Positions 1 to 6,830 of a DNA stretch of 8,460 bases are shown one piece after another. Source of the DNA: Nitrospira sp. (GTDB lineage Bacteria > Nitrospirota > Nitrospiria > Nitrospirales > Nitrospiraceae); the NCBI GenBank assembly GCA_024998705.1, contig JACOEF010000514.1:1-8460 (forward strand), in the 5' to 3' direction. Position 1 is the stretch's first letter. Every line of letters starts with the position of its first letter. The translations under genes were made by a program, and so were the position numbers. The notes below the pieces were generated by a model. It saw only the letters and a list, made by a program, of their open reading frames with translations. It searched no databases and had not been told where the DNA came from.

Positions 1-394
1 AACTGGTACGGAGCGGCAGATCGAATTTGAGCTCAGGAAGCCGTGGCGTCGTGCCGGCGGTTGAACTCGGCCGGGCCGGCAATAGAAACAACAGGGCCAG
101 ACAATAACTGGCGAATAGCAGGAAGGAAAACGAGATCGAGTCCATGAAGGGAATATTCGAGAAGTACAGCTCCTGCCCAATAGTGGAGCCATTGTAGAAA
201 TACCAGCCGAAGGGAATGCCGTTGCGCGTCGAAGAAAACTCACAGACGAAGGCCGTGATCCAGCTGATGAGCCAGAAGCGCCAGGTCCGCGGCCAGCCGA
301 TCAACGCAATCGCCGAAACCAGAAATGCGGCGAGGAAGACAAAGACGTAGGGACGGAGCAGAATGGGTTTAAAGAACAGGAGAAGGATTTCCAT
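1..394 (-). CDS. Carotenoid biosynthesis membrane protein (CruF/DUF422-like), C-terminus cut by window
   Basis: An open frame starts at the ATG whose complement is 392-394 and reads 131 codons to the window edge without a stop. The protein is very hydrophobic, with likely membrane segments at about residues 14-33, 38-54 and 84-106. The stretch around residues 54-85, with NGIPFGWYFYN and a later IPFMDS, resembles the conserved glycine/aromatic region of the carotenoid biosynthesis family (DUF422), which includes the C-1',2' hydratase CruF that acts on acyclic carotenoids in the membrane. No strong Shine-Dalgarno is visible before the ATG. It lies 104 bp downstream of hpnA on the same strand, consistent with one isoprenoid-lipid operon. 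The family assignment is from remembered motif similarity; the exact reaction is uncertain. Confidence 0.72.
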   Translation of the reverse strand, partial: MEILLLFFKPILLRPYVFVFLAAFLVSAIALIGWPRTWRFWLISWITAFVCEFSSTRNGIPFGWYFYNGSTIGQELYFSNIPFMDSISFSFLLFASYCLALLFLLPARPSSTAGTTPRLPELKFDLPLRTS

Positions 395-404
395 CGGGGG
401 ATCA

Positions 405-497
405 GCGGATGCTCAAAAAGGTCGCGTTCTTTCGCCGTGGGGACGTTGAGGATCTTGTCGATCCGAGAACGCCGATGGAGGCCTGCTTCAACAGCGG
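405..497. repeat. Degenerate copy of the CAGGAT..TGAAAA intergenic element
   Basis: The gap between hpnA and the carotenoid gene begins with GCGGATGCTCAAAAAGGTC (405-423) and ends with an imperfect inverted counterpart at about 476-497 (GGCCTGCTTCAACAGCGG). The left end resembles the termini of the cleaner element at 7782-7900. This looks like an eroded member of the same dispersed inverted-repeat family. No promoter or gene is seen in this gap. Confidence 0.4.
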
Positions 498-498
498 A

Positions 499-1482
499 CT
501 ACACATAGCCATGTGATCGGAACCACCGCACCGCCTTTTCCAAGGCAACCTCGACCGGTGTTTGCGGCAGGCCGAGTTCCCGGATTGCCTTACTGCAGTC
601 GTAATGCATCTTGTACTTCGCCATCTTCACGCCTTCGAGCGGAATGCGCGGGGGCACACCCGTGAGGTTCGAGATCCATTGATTCGCATACGCCAGCGGC
701 AGAATGGCGAGGCGCGGCAACTTGATGGTCGGCGCCTTCACCCCTGTGATGCGGCTCAGAATCTGGAAGACTTCATTGAGCAGCAGGTTCTTGTTGCCGA
801 GAATATAACGTTCGCCAATTCGGCCCTTCTGCATGGCGAGCAGGTGGCCCTGGGCCACGTCGTCCACATCGATCAGGTTCATGCCGGTCTCGATGTAGGC
901 GGGCATGCGGCCCTTCATGAAATCGACGATGATCTGACCGGTGGGGGTGGGCTTCACATCGGCTTCGCCGACCGGGGCACTCGGGTTGACGATGACGACC
1001 GGAAAGCCTGCACGCGCGAGTGTCAGCACTTCCTGCTCGGCCAAATATTTTGACCGCTTGTAGTGGCCGGCCATCTGCTCCAGCGATACCGGCGTCTCTT
1101 CGGTTCCTAACCCGCCGCCCGGCGGCAGGCCGATCGCGCCGATGGTGCTGCAATAGACGGTCCGTTCGATACCGACCTCGCGAGCCGCTTCCAGCAGGGT
1201 TCGCGTGCCGGTGACGTTGATGTCGTAGAAGATCGAAGGGTCTTTCGCCCACAGGGCATAGTGGGCCGCAACATGGTAGAGCTGTCGGCAACCGGCTAAG
1301 GCTTGTCGGAGGGACTCGATGTTGCGCAAGTCCCCATCAACCTGTTCGACCGGTAGTCCGGCGAGGTTCTGAAGATCTGCGCCCTTCCTGGAGAGCACGC
1401 GAACCTCAACGCCGGTCTTGACCAGGGCGCGCGCCACGGCTCCGCCGACAAAACCCGTTGCGCCGGTCACGAGTACTTTCAT
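499..1482 (-). CDS. hpnA: Hopanoid-associated NAD-dependent sugar epimerase HpnA
   Basis: This 327-residue protein is an extended short-chain dehydrogenase/reductase of the NAD-dependent epimerase/dehydratase type. The N-terminal Rossmann motif TGATGFVG (residues 6-13) binds NAD(P), D51 lies at the end of the acidic beta-strand region, the catalytic serine region is CSTIGAIG (111-118), and the catalytic pair YKRSK gives Y141 and K145. The segment VNPSAPVGEADVKPTPTG (165-182) followed by NLIDVDDVAQGHL (202-214) is characteristic of HpnA, found in hopanoid gene clusters. Its precise reaction is, to my knowledge, not firmly established; a role in the hopanoid side chain is assumed. Length fits the family. 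The start is the ATG at 1482, with only a weak upstream GCAGGT; the stop is TAG. It follows ispA on the same strand after a 115-bp gap holding a hairpin-forming repeat. Confidence 0.9.
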   Translation of the reverse strand: MKVLVTGATGFVGGAVARALVKTGVEVRVLSRKGADLQNLAGLPVEQVDGDLRNIESLRQALAGCRQLYHVAAHYALWAKDPSIFYDINVTGTRTLLEAAREVGIERTVYCSTIGAIGLPPGGGLGTEETPVSLEQMAGHYKRSKYLAEQEVLTLARAGFPVVIVNPSAPVGEADVKPTPTGQIIVDFMKGRMPAYIETGMNLIDVDDVAQGHLLAMQKGRIGERYILGNKNLLLNEVFQILSRITGVKAPTIKLPRLAILPLAYANQWISNLTGVPPRIPLEGVKMAKYKMHYDCSKAIRELGLPQTPVEVALEKAVRWFRSHGYV

Positions 1483-1500
1483 GCTGGGACCTGCGTGAAT

Positions 1501-1589
1501 CGTGAAGGGTGAAGCGTGAAGCGCATAGGATGCATGAGGGAGTGACGGCGCCGGCGAGCGAGTAAACGCTTCACGAGATACGTTTCACG
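1501..1589. repeat. GTGAAGCG-type inverted repeat between ispA and hpnA
   Basis: Two 23-base arms, 1501-1523 and 1567-1589, are inverted copies matching at 17 of 23 positions, including an unbroken outer CGTGAA/TTCACG and an inner CGTGAAGCG/CGCTTCACG. The left arm also contains three short GTGAAG units. The right arm contains a 17-base sequence (1573-1589) that recurs exactly, inverted, at 4633-4649. In RNA from the ispA-hpnA direction it could form a hairpin, but there is no T-run to make it a classical terminator. Confidence 0.6.
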
Positions 1590-1597
1590 AACGACGA

Positions 1598-2855
<1,258 letters not shown>

Positions 2856-3095
2856 ACTTGTGTTGACATCGAACGGAACCGGCCTGTCGAGGCCGTGTGG
2901 GATTCCCGGAGCGGTGGCCGCTGCCTCTTCGTGATGCCGACGGACGGAGATTTTTCAAGAGTCATGAGCGTGCTCGAGCGAGGATGAGTCATAACTCGCC
3001 TGACGTAGTTGCTGCTGAACCTTATCGCATAGATGAGTCTGGCACTGTAGATCATTATTTCAACGGCGAGTACTCTGTAGGGTAGGGTCCTAGGC

Positions 3096-3115
3096 GCCGT
3101 CCTCAGGAGGTCGGC
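3096..3115. promoter_or_regulatory. 20-bp dyad upstream of the toxin-antitoxin promoter
   Basis: GCCGTCCTCAGGAGGTCGGC is symmetric apart from one T-T position in each half (GCCG-T-CCTC-AG-GAGG-T-CGGC). It lies 18 bp before the predicted -35 at 3133. Antitoxins commonly repress their own operons by binding such dyads, so this is a candidate operator, by inference only. Confidence 0.3.
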
Positions 3116-3132
3116 ACGTCTGTTACCTTGGA

Positions 3133-3161
3133 TTGACGCGAGTCAGCAAGAGGCATAGAGT
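3133..3161 (+). promoter_or_regulatory. Predicted promoter of the toxin-antitoxin operon
   Basis: TTGACG (3133-3138), a 17-bp spacer, then TAGAGT (3156-3161) fit a sigma70-type promoter. Transcription would start near 3168, about 20 nt before the antitoxin start. Confidence 0.45.
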
Positions 3162-3164
3162 AAG

Positions 3165-3177
3165 CCTCACAATGAGG
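3165..3177. promoter_or_regulatory. Short palindrome at the predicted toxin-antitoxin transcription start
   Basis: CCTCA-CAA-TGAGG is a perfect 5-bp-arm inverted repeat overlapping the expected start of transcription and the ribosome-binding region (GAGG). It could be an antitoxin operator or a small hairpin affecting translation. Confidence 0.3.
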
Positions 3178-3187
3178 TGTGTGGACC

Positions 3188-3370
3188 GTGGGTACTCAGA
3201 CTGCCAAACAAAAGATCCTTGAGGCTGTTGAGCGGTTGCCAGACAATGCGACGCTCGAAGATGCCATTGAACGGCTCTGCTTTCTCTCGAAGGTAGAGGA
3301 AGGGCTTCGTCAATCTCATGCCGGCGAGATGATCCCCCACCAGGATGCTGTTCGCCAACTGCTCGGATGA
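3188..3370 (+). CDS. Antitoxin of a ParE/RelE-type toxin-antitoxin pair
   Basis: This 60-residue protein has the helical pattern of a small antitoxin group usually found before ParE/RelE toxins: AKQKILEAVERLPDNATLED (6-25) and later KVEEGLRQSHAGEMIPHQDA (35-54). It would bind and neutralise the toxin encoded next. The start is taken as GTG at 3188, giving a family-like MGTQTAKQK start with GAGG at 3174-3177 ten bases upstream; GTG at 3179 is an in-frame alternative but leaves almost no room for that site. Its stop overlaps the toxin start (ATGA at 3367-3370), indicating translational coupling. No separate DNA-binding motif is obvious in so short a protein. The function rests on the neighbour and overall pattern. 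Confidence 0.75.
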   Translation: MGTQTAKQKILEAVERLPDNATLEDAIERLCFLSKVEEGLRQSHAGEMIPHQDAVRQLLG

Positions 3371-3654
3371 CCCTCCTTTGGACACGTCGGGCCATCGCTG
3401 ACGTTCAGGCCATCAAACAATTCATTGCTAGAGATTCTCCGCATGCCGATCAATTGGTGACGCAACGACTCGTGGGTGCAGTGGACCGCTTGATCTTGTT
3501 TCCTCAGTCGGGGAGGATTGTGCCTGAACTTGCCGATCCACAGATCCGTGAAGTCGTTCAAGGCTCGTATCGCATTGTCTATCGTTTGATCGAGAAGCAA
3601 GTACATGTTTTGACTGTGCACCATGCGGCTCGCCTGTTTCCTCTTGGGCAATAG
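3367..3654 (+). CDS. ParE/RelE-family toxin
   Basis: The 95-residue protein has the classic family order: an N-terminal WTRRAIADVQAIKQFIARDSP (5-25) in the helical hairpin, FPQSGRIVPE (45-54), REVVQGSYRIVYRL (61-74) and a C-terminal strand VHVLTVHHAARLF (79-91). ParE members poison DNA gyrase, while RelE members cleave mRNA on the ribosome. The FP-x-x-GR-x-VPE and YRIVYR pattern is more ParE-like, but target prediction from sequence alone is unsafe. R50, R61 and R69 sit at typically conserved positions. Length is typical and the frame is intact, so the protein is probably functional. It overlaps the antitoxin by four bases and ends with TAG. The pair is bracketed by oppositely oriented 48-bp repeats. 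Confidence 0.9.
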   Translation: MTLLWTRRAIADVQAIKQFIARDSPHADQLVTQRLVGAVDRLILFPQSGRIVPELADPQIREVVQGSYRIVYRLIEKQVHVLTVHHAARLFPLGQ

Positions 3655-3771
3655 GCCGCATTCACCATAATCTACCACCTGATCCGACCGGTTTCTTGGT
3701 CTCTTCCCAAGGGAGTCGCTTGGCATTCTTCTCGCCATTTTTCCCCCGGGAGGGTGGCCTGGTGGTCCCCT

Positions 3772-3819
3772 AACTGCGCGCGTCCAACGAGGGCCTTCCG
3801 AGGCCGCGCGTTGCGCGAG
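3772..3819 (-). repeat. 48-bp GC-rich repeat, copy 2
   Basis: It is the exact reverse complement of 2636-2683. Sequence similarity beyond the 48 bp continues only weakly: both have a C-rich/G-rich stretch ending in GGGGGA(G/A)AA on the outer side. This suggests a larger element whose core is best conserved. Confidence 0.85.
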
Positions 3820-3859
3820 GTGCGCGACGCGAGGAATAACGAGCGTCACGGTTGCGCAC

Positions 3860-3881
3860 GGGCGCGAGAGGGTGAGCGCCC
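3860..3881. repeat. GGGCGC/GCGCCC hairpin
   Basis: GGGCGC (3860-3865) and GCGCCC (3876-3881) form a perfect 6-bp GC stem around a 10-nt purine-rich loop. No T-run follows, so it is not called a terminator. Confidence 0.4.
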
Positions 3882-3924
3882 AGTGTCTTGAAGGATGGCC
3901 GGGTGGCTCCCTGTCCCTCCCTCC

Positions 3925-3954
3925 TTGTTTTTTCTTGGATCCCTTCGCTATACT
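3925..3954 (+). promoter_or_regulatory. Predicted promoter of the zinc-finger/membrane gene pair
   Basis: TTGTTT (3925-3930), an 18-bp spacer and a strong -10 TATACT (3949-3954). The expected transcription start (about 3961) falls almost on the ATG at 3963, so the transcript may be leaderless or nearly so. Confidence 0.5.
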
Positions 3955-3962
3955 TCCACGTT

Positions 3963-4253
3963 ATGAGTATTCGCAAAGCTGCTGGCGAGTGGGAGCCCAT
4001 GTTGCTGGGGATCGAACCCCGCAATTGCAAAGTCTGCCAGCAGGGCCTCTATCGCGATAAGACGATGTTACGCGGGGGATGGTCGCGCTGCGCGGTGTGT
4101 GATGAGTTTGTGCACTATAGTTGTCTGGCCAGTGGGCGGATCAGTTTCTTGAAACAGCGTCCGCGCATTTGCAAAACCTGCCGGACTGCAGAGGAGCAGG
4201 CAAAGCAAGTTGCTCCGTCGCCCTCCAGCCAACCCGCGCCAGTCGGGTCATGA
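3963..4253 (+). CDS. Small C4HC3 (PHD/RING-like) zinc-finger protein
   Basis: The 96-residue protein has eight ordered metal ligands: C22-x2-C25, C43-x2-C46, H51-x2-C54 and C70-x2-C73. The spacing C-x2-C-x17-C-x2-C-x4-H-x2-C-x15-C-x2-C satisfies the PHD-finger consensus, and W40 lies three residues before the third cysteine, as in many PHD fingers; the tryptophan usually found two residues before the seventh cysteine is absent (R68). It could instead be a prokaryotic RING-like cross-brace domain or two nested zinc ribbons. After residue 74 the tail is polar and rich in Pro, Ser and Gln. The start ATG at 3963 has no Shine-Dalgarno but sits just after a good promoter; ATG at 3999 is an alternative that keeps all ligands. 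Its stop overlaps the next gene (ATGA), so the two products probably act together. No function is known to me. Confidence 0.7.
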   Translation: MSIRKAAGEWEPMLLGIEPRNCKVCQQGLYRDKTMLRGGWSRCAVCDEFVHYSCLASGRISFLKQRPRICKTCRTAEEQAKQVAPSPSSQPAPVGS

Positions 4254-4585
4254 CCCTCTTACTCGATCCGCAGGAACGATCCACCAGACCTGCCTGGCAC
4301 GTCTACTTTTCCCACACCCTTCGCTATGTGCTTGCGCCGCTCCTGTTTGTCTCCAGCGGGTTCTTCACGGCCAATTTCATCGTGAGCGCGCACTACACCT
4401 GGCCTCGCACGAGCCGGGTCTTTGTGCTGACCCTCACGCTACTGATTCTCGCCTACGAGTTCATTTACAAAGACCACGCCATCCGATCGACCTCGCCGGA
4501 TCGAGCCTTCAATGCGGTGCTGTATTCCTGTATGATTCCCTACGCCCTTGGGGTGCTCATGATGCTGGGGTTGGCGAAACTGTGA
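4250..4585 (+). CDS. Small three-helix membrane protein of unknown function
   Basis: The 111-residue protein has three likely membrane helices at about residues 26-47, 56-73 and 87-108, with a short polar N-terminus and a charged loop at 74-86 (KDHAIRSTSPDRA). I do not recognise the family. Its ATG at 4250 overlaps the stop of the zinc-finger gene, so translation is probably coupled and the zinc-finger protein may be a membrane-associated partner; that is inference. The stop codon TGA merges directly into the start of a repeat element (TGACAGGAT). Confidence 0.72.
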   Translation: MTLLLDPQERSTRPAWHVYFSHTLRYVLAPLLFVSSGFFTANFIVSAHYTWPRTSRVFVLTLTLLILAYEFIYKDHAIRSTSPDRAFNAVLYSCMIPYALGVLMMLGLAKL

Positions 4586-4605
4586 CAGGATGTTGAAAAA
4601 GACCG
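4586..4605. repeat. Terminus of the CAGGAT..TGAAAA intergenic element
   Basis: CAGGATGTTGAAAAAGACCG follows the TGA stop directly. It matches the left end of the element at 7782 (CAGGATTCTGAAAACGGCT) in its CAGGAT and TGAAAA blocks. No clear matching right end is found nearby, so this copy appears truncated; it is followed by the GTGAAGCG repeat. Confidence 0.55.
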
Positions 4606-4625
4606 CCGGCTTTTCGGGCAACCGC

Positions 4626-4649
4626 CGTGAAGCGTGAAACGTATCTCGT
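4626..4649. repeat. GTGAAGCGTGAAACGTATCT-type repeat, second copy
   Basis: Bases 4633-4649 are the exact inverse of 1573-1589 (17 of 17), and the preceding CGTGAAG continues the motif seen at 1501-1523. It lies in the 183-bp gap 4586-4768. A GGACG/CGTCC hairpin follows immediately (about 4651-4665). Confidence 0.65.
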
Positions 4650-4758
4650 TGGACGTGGCGCGTCCGGCTGACGGCCGATAGCTGCTAGCATCTACGCCCG
4701 CGCTCGATTTCTTGTCTTACGCTCTAAGTGATACGCCAGACGCTCTTTGGGTCCTTCC

Positions 4759-4766
4759 AGAGGTGG
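4759..4766 (+). promoter_or_regulatory. Shine-Dalgarno fixing the start at 4769
   Basis: AGAGGTGG lies just before ATG 4769, with AGAGG five bases from it. This decides for the ATG over the in-frame upstream TTG at 4712, which has no such site. Confidence 0.7.
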
Positions 4767-4768
4767 TT

Positions 4769-5143
4769 ATGGGGCAACGATTTCAAAGCGGCGCCTTTGT
4801 GCAACAGTGTTTCGCTGTTCATCCCTTGTGTTTGTCGCTGAAGCGGCTCGACGAGCAGGGACGACTCATTATCGCCTGCACCTCTTGCCGTATGATGCAT
4901 CAGATGGTGTCGGACCAGGTGGTGGCGCGGGTGGCGGCGGTGCCGGTTGATGGGGACCTGTCGGGTGCTAAGGGGCTCCCGACGGCAAAGGAACTGTTAG
5001 CCGCCTGCCTTGAGGCGCACCCCGTCTCGGTCACGATTCGCGAGCTGGATGTCATCCGCGACAGTGTGGGCCTTCGTTGCGCCGAATGTCGCCGGATATT
5101 CGATATGCAGGTGTCGGTGTTCGAATCCCACCAGAAGTCTTAG
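4769..5143 (+). CDS. Tandem-duplicated CxxC protein of unknown function
   Basis: The 124-residue protein consists of two similar units of about 40 residues joined by a linker (roughly 51-72). Unit 1 has C14, H18-P19, L27-D28 and C37-x2-C40-R; unit 2 has C80, H84-P85, L93-D94 and C104-x2-C107-R. The order C-x3-HP, L-D, C-x2-C-R is kept with one residue of length difference. Each unit could supply ligands for a zinc site, or the two CxxC pairs could form one zinc ribbon together. No signal peptide or membrane helix is visible, so it is probably cytoplasmic. I do not recognise a named family. Confidence 0.72.
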   Translation: MGQRFQSGAFVQQCFAVHPLCLSLKRLDEQGRLIIACTSCRMMHQMVSDQVVARVAAVPVDGDLSGAKGLPTAKELLAACLEAHPVSVTIRELDVIRDSVGLRCAECRRIFDMQVSVFESHQKS

Positions 5144-5166
5144 CCCGCATTATTCATGAGCGCTTC

Positions 5167-5175
5167 TGCTACAAT
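5167..5175 (+). promoter_or_regulatory. Possible extended -10 promoter
   Basis: TGCTACAAT is a TGn-extended -10 (TACAAT). No good -35 is seen. A start near 5182 would give a leader of about 36 nt to ATG 5218. Confidence 0.35.
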
Positions 5176-5217
5176 TGCCGATCCGCCGCTACGACGACCC
5201 GTCACGGATCACGAACG

Positions 5218-5847
5218 ATGGCTTCTCCACCACCAGACTCCTCGTTGACCCCTGCCGAGCTCACGCTGGTCGCAGATGGGGAGCTGTTTCGTGCCAAGGA
5301 ACGTATCATCCTCAAGGTACGTGATCTGCTCAGCGAGCTTCAGGTCGGGTTGCAGGAAGATCTGAGCCGGACCGCACTGTTGGTGCCGCCCGGGTTTGAT
5401 CCATCGAAAGCGCAGTTTGTGAAGGGCGAACGGCTTGAAGCGTGCCCCTACCAATACCTGGATTATCCGAAACATTTCCTCGGAGACGACAAGTTCACTT
5501 TTCGCTCGCTCTGTTGGTGGGGACACCATTTGGTGTTCGCCATGATCGTGGACGGCGGCCAGGTTAAACAGTGCAAGAAAAACTTCTTCGATCGCTTCCA
5601 CCAGCTGGCCGGTCAGGGGCTGGAGCTGTCCCTCGCTCCCACGTTCTGGGAATGGAAGCGGGGAGAAGGCTACACATTGCCGATTACCCACGACCGTAAG
5701 GCTCAATTGGCAGCCGTCTTGTCCGGCCGGGCCTGGTTCAAGATCGCCCGCTTTGTGCCGCTGGATCAGCCGGCCATGTCTGAAGGTCGTTTGCCGGAGG
5801 TAGGGCGTGAGACTTTCCGGAGCCTTCTGCCGTTGCTGACCCCTTGA
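5218..5847 (+). CDS. Conserved-looking hypothetical protein (LDYPKHF/CWWGHH motif)
   Basis: The 209-residue soluble protein has an amphipathic, probably helical segment at about 22-50, then a compact, likely conserved block: GERLEACPYQYLDYPKHF (70-87), FTFRSLCWWGHHLVFAMIVDG (93-113), then KKNFFDRF (120-127) and FWEWKRGEGY (143-152). From memory, a LDYP..F...FWWG pattern also occurs in a family of uncharacterised Bacteroidota proteins, so it may be a distant relative; this is unverified. The WWGHH cluster might bind a metal or ligand, but no catalytic motif is recognised. ATG 5218 is chosen because the frame upstream overlaps the previous gene and has no better start; the Shine-Dalgarno is weak (CGGA). 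It stands alone, with its own possible promoter and a 176-bp gap after it. Confidence 0.68.
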   Translation: MASPPPDSSLTPAELTLVADGELFRAKERIILKVRDLLSELQVGLQEDLSRTALLVPPGFDPSKAQFVKGERLEACPYQYLDYPKHFLGDDKFTFRSLCWWGHHLVFAMIVDGGQVKQCKKNFFDRFHQLAGQGLELSLAPTFWEWKRGEGYTLPITHDRKAQLAAVLSGRAWFKIARFVPLDQPAMSEGRLPEVGRETFRSLLPLLTP

Positions 5848-5950
5848 TCAATCCCTTGGGTTCGTCTCTCTCCGGCAGCCCTCTTTTTCTATCGACGACA
5901 CCAGCTATCAGCCATCAGCCACAGGCGTTGCTTCCGGGCTTCCTTCCCGT

Positions 5951-5979
5951 TTGTCATCCGGCTGCGAGTTGGGTAGACT
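5951..5979 (+). promoter_or_regulatory. Predicted promoter of the lipoprotein gene
   Basis: TTGTCA (5951-5956), a 17-bp spacer and TAGACT (5974-5979) fit sigma70 well. A start near 5986 gives a leader of about 38 nt carrying the strong Shine-Dalgarno AGGGAGG at 6012-6018. Confidence 0.55.
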
Positions 5980-6023
5980 GTGCCCGTCTTTGGAGAACGT
6001 CACTTACTGACAGGGAGGCAAGT

Positions 6024-6674
6024 GTGATTGCACAGGGATGTCGGATGGTAGGTCAGTGTTGTGTTGCAGTGGGTCTGGCAGTGCTGTTGGGTTGTGCCGG
6101 GACCGGAGAAATGGTCTCGCTGAATCTTCAGCCGCAGCAGCCGTTCGTGCAGAGCGGTCAGACTGAGCCGTTGAAGATCGTGATCGAACCGTTTGAAGAC
6201 TTGCGAACCGACCGGTCGAAAATCGGTCAGCGCACCCATCTGGGCGGTGGGATCACAAATTTCAATGTCAGCGGAGGCGCGCCTGGAGTGACGATTGCCG
6301 AGGCGCTGGCGGAAACGCTGCGCCAACGGGGATGGAACCACCATGGGTGGGATGCGCGAGTCGTGCAGGCGGGGGTTGAGGTGTCAGGGGCGGATATCGT
6401 GATCGGCGGGGAGATTCGTGAGTTCGTCACGAACGCGAAAAGCCGGGTCTTTAATACGAAGCTGACCGGTCAGAACCGTCTGGTCATCAAGGCCAAGAAC
6501 CTCGCGGACGACAGCAGCAACGTGCGGAACATTCAGGGGGAACAGACCAAGCTGGTGTTCTGGTTCACCAGCGAAGATGTCGAGACCCTCATGTCCGGCC
6601 TGCTGCAGGATGGGATCGAGCGGTTTATCGCCGATACGAAAATTGAGGGCCGCGGGCTGAAGTCCGCCAAGTGA
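6024..6674 (+). CDS. Predicted outer-membrane lipoprotein, possibly YajG-like
   Basis: The 216-residue protein begins with a short lipoprotein signal: a hydrophobic core at about 12-22 and the lipobox LLGC, with acylated cysteine C24 followed by Ala, so Lol sorting to the outer membrane is expected. The start is GTG 6024, five bases after AGGGAGG; the in-frame ATG at 6045 has no such site. The mature part has IVIEPFEDLRTDR (52-64), a glycine-rich turn THLGGGITNFNVSGGAPG (71-88), a likely helix IAEALAETLRQRGW (91-104), and ADIVIGGEIREFV (123-135). This resembles YajG-type or related periplasmic lipoproteins that begin with a strand such as 'V.V.PFEDLR', but the match is only general and no function is assigned. 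It probably forms a transcription unit with the gene 45 bp downstream. Confidence 0.78.
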   Translation: MIAQGCRMVGQCCVAVGLAVLLGCAGTGEMVSLNLQPQQPFVQSGQTEPLKIVIEPFEDLRTDRSKIGQRTHLGGGITNFNVSGGAPGVTIAEALAETLRQRGWNHHGWDARVVQAGVEVSGADIVIGGEIREFVTNAKSRVFNTKLTGQNRLVIKAKNLADDSSNVRNIQGEQTKLVFWFTSEDVETLMSGLLQDGIERFIADTKIEGRGLKSAK

Positions 6675-6708
6675 CGCAGTCCGGGTTCGACCGTCGCGTG
6701 GGGAGTGC

Positions 6709-6715
6709 GGAGGGG
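6709..6715 (+). promoter_or_regulatory. Strong Shine-Dalgarno before GTG 6720
   Basis: GGAGGGG, with GGAGG six bases before GTG 6720. Nothing similar precedes the next in-frame start at 6831, so it points to 6720 as the original start of the following gene. Confidence 0.65.
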
Positions 6716-6719
6716 TGTC

Positions 6720-6827
6720 GTGCGTGAACGGCGGTGGGAGACCTCGGACCGATTGACCTTTCGAGAGGTCCTCGCGGTCGGTGAGCGGCTGGGGGCTTTG
6801 GGGCTGAAGCCGGCGCATCCTGCCTAA
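6720..6827 (+). pseudogene. 5' part of the 6831-7781 gene, cut off by in-frame TAA
   Basis: From GTG 6720 the frame reads 35 protein-like codons (including RWETSDRLTFREVLAVGERL at 5-24) to a TAA at 6825-6827, and after GAC continues in the same frame into the long downstream open frame. The strong ribosome-binding site, GC-rich third positions and unbroken register suggest that this was the N-terminus of one protein of about 353 residues. Alternatives are a short upstream peptide with re-initiation at GTG 6831, or a base-call error. Confidence 0.6.
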
Positions 6828-6830
6828 GAC

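Larger units (their letters stand above)
3655..3962. other. Intergenic stretch with repeat and hairpins
   Basis: About 308 bp without a gene. It holds a weak stem CTTGG/CCAAG (3695-3711) after the toxin, which could slow transcription but lacks a good T-run, then the second 48-bp repeat, the hairpin at 3860-3881, and a promoter just before the zinc-finger gene. A frame open upstream from 3888 precedes that gene but has no ribosome-binding site and is not called. Confidence 0.55.

Noticed and set aside
1501..1589. CRISPR-like short repeats (GTGAAG units)
   Set aside because: Units are too short, irregular and without spacers of constant length.
2897..3085. 62-residue plus-strand open frame with a protein-like C-terminus
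   Set aside because: No ribosome-binding site, a poor N-terminal half and no recognisable family; at most a gene remnant.
3316..4030. Minus-strand frames opposite the toxin and repeat copy 2
   Set aside because: Shadow frames of the toxin gene and the repeat.
4586..4622. Intrinsic terminator AAAAGACCGCCGGCTTTT
   Set aside because: The stem is short with a bulge and the sequence is better explained as the end of the dispersed repeat.
5880..5930. Short tandem ATCAGCC units
   Set aside because: Only two adjacent copies; too little to call a repeat.
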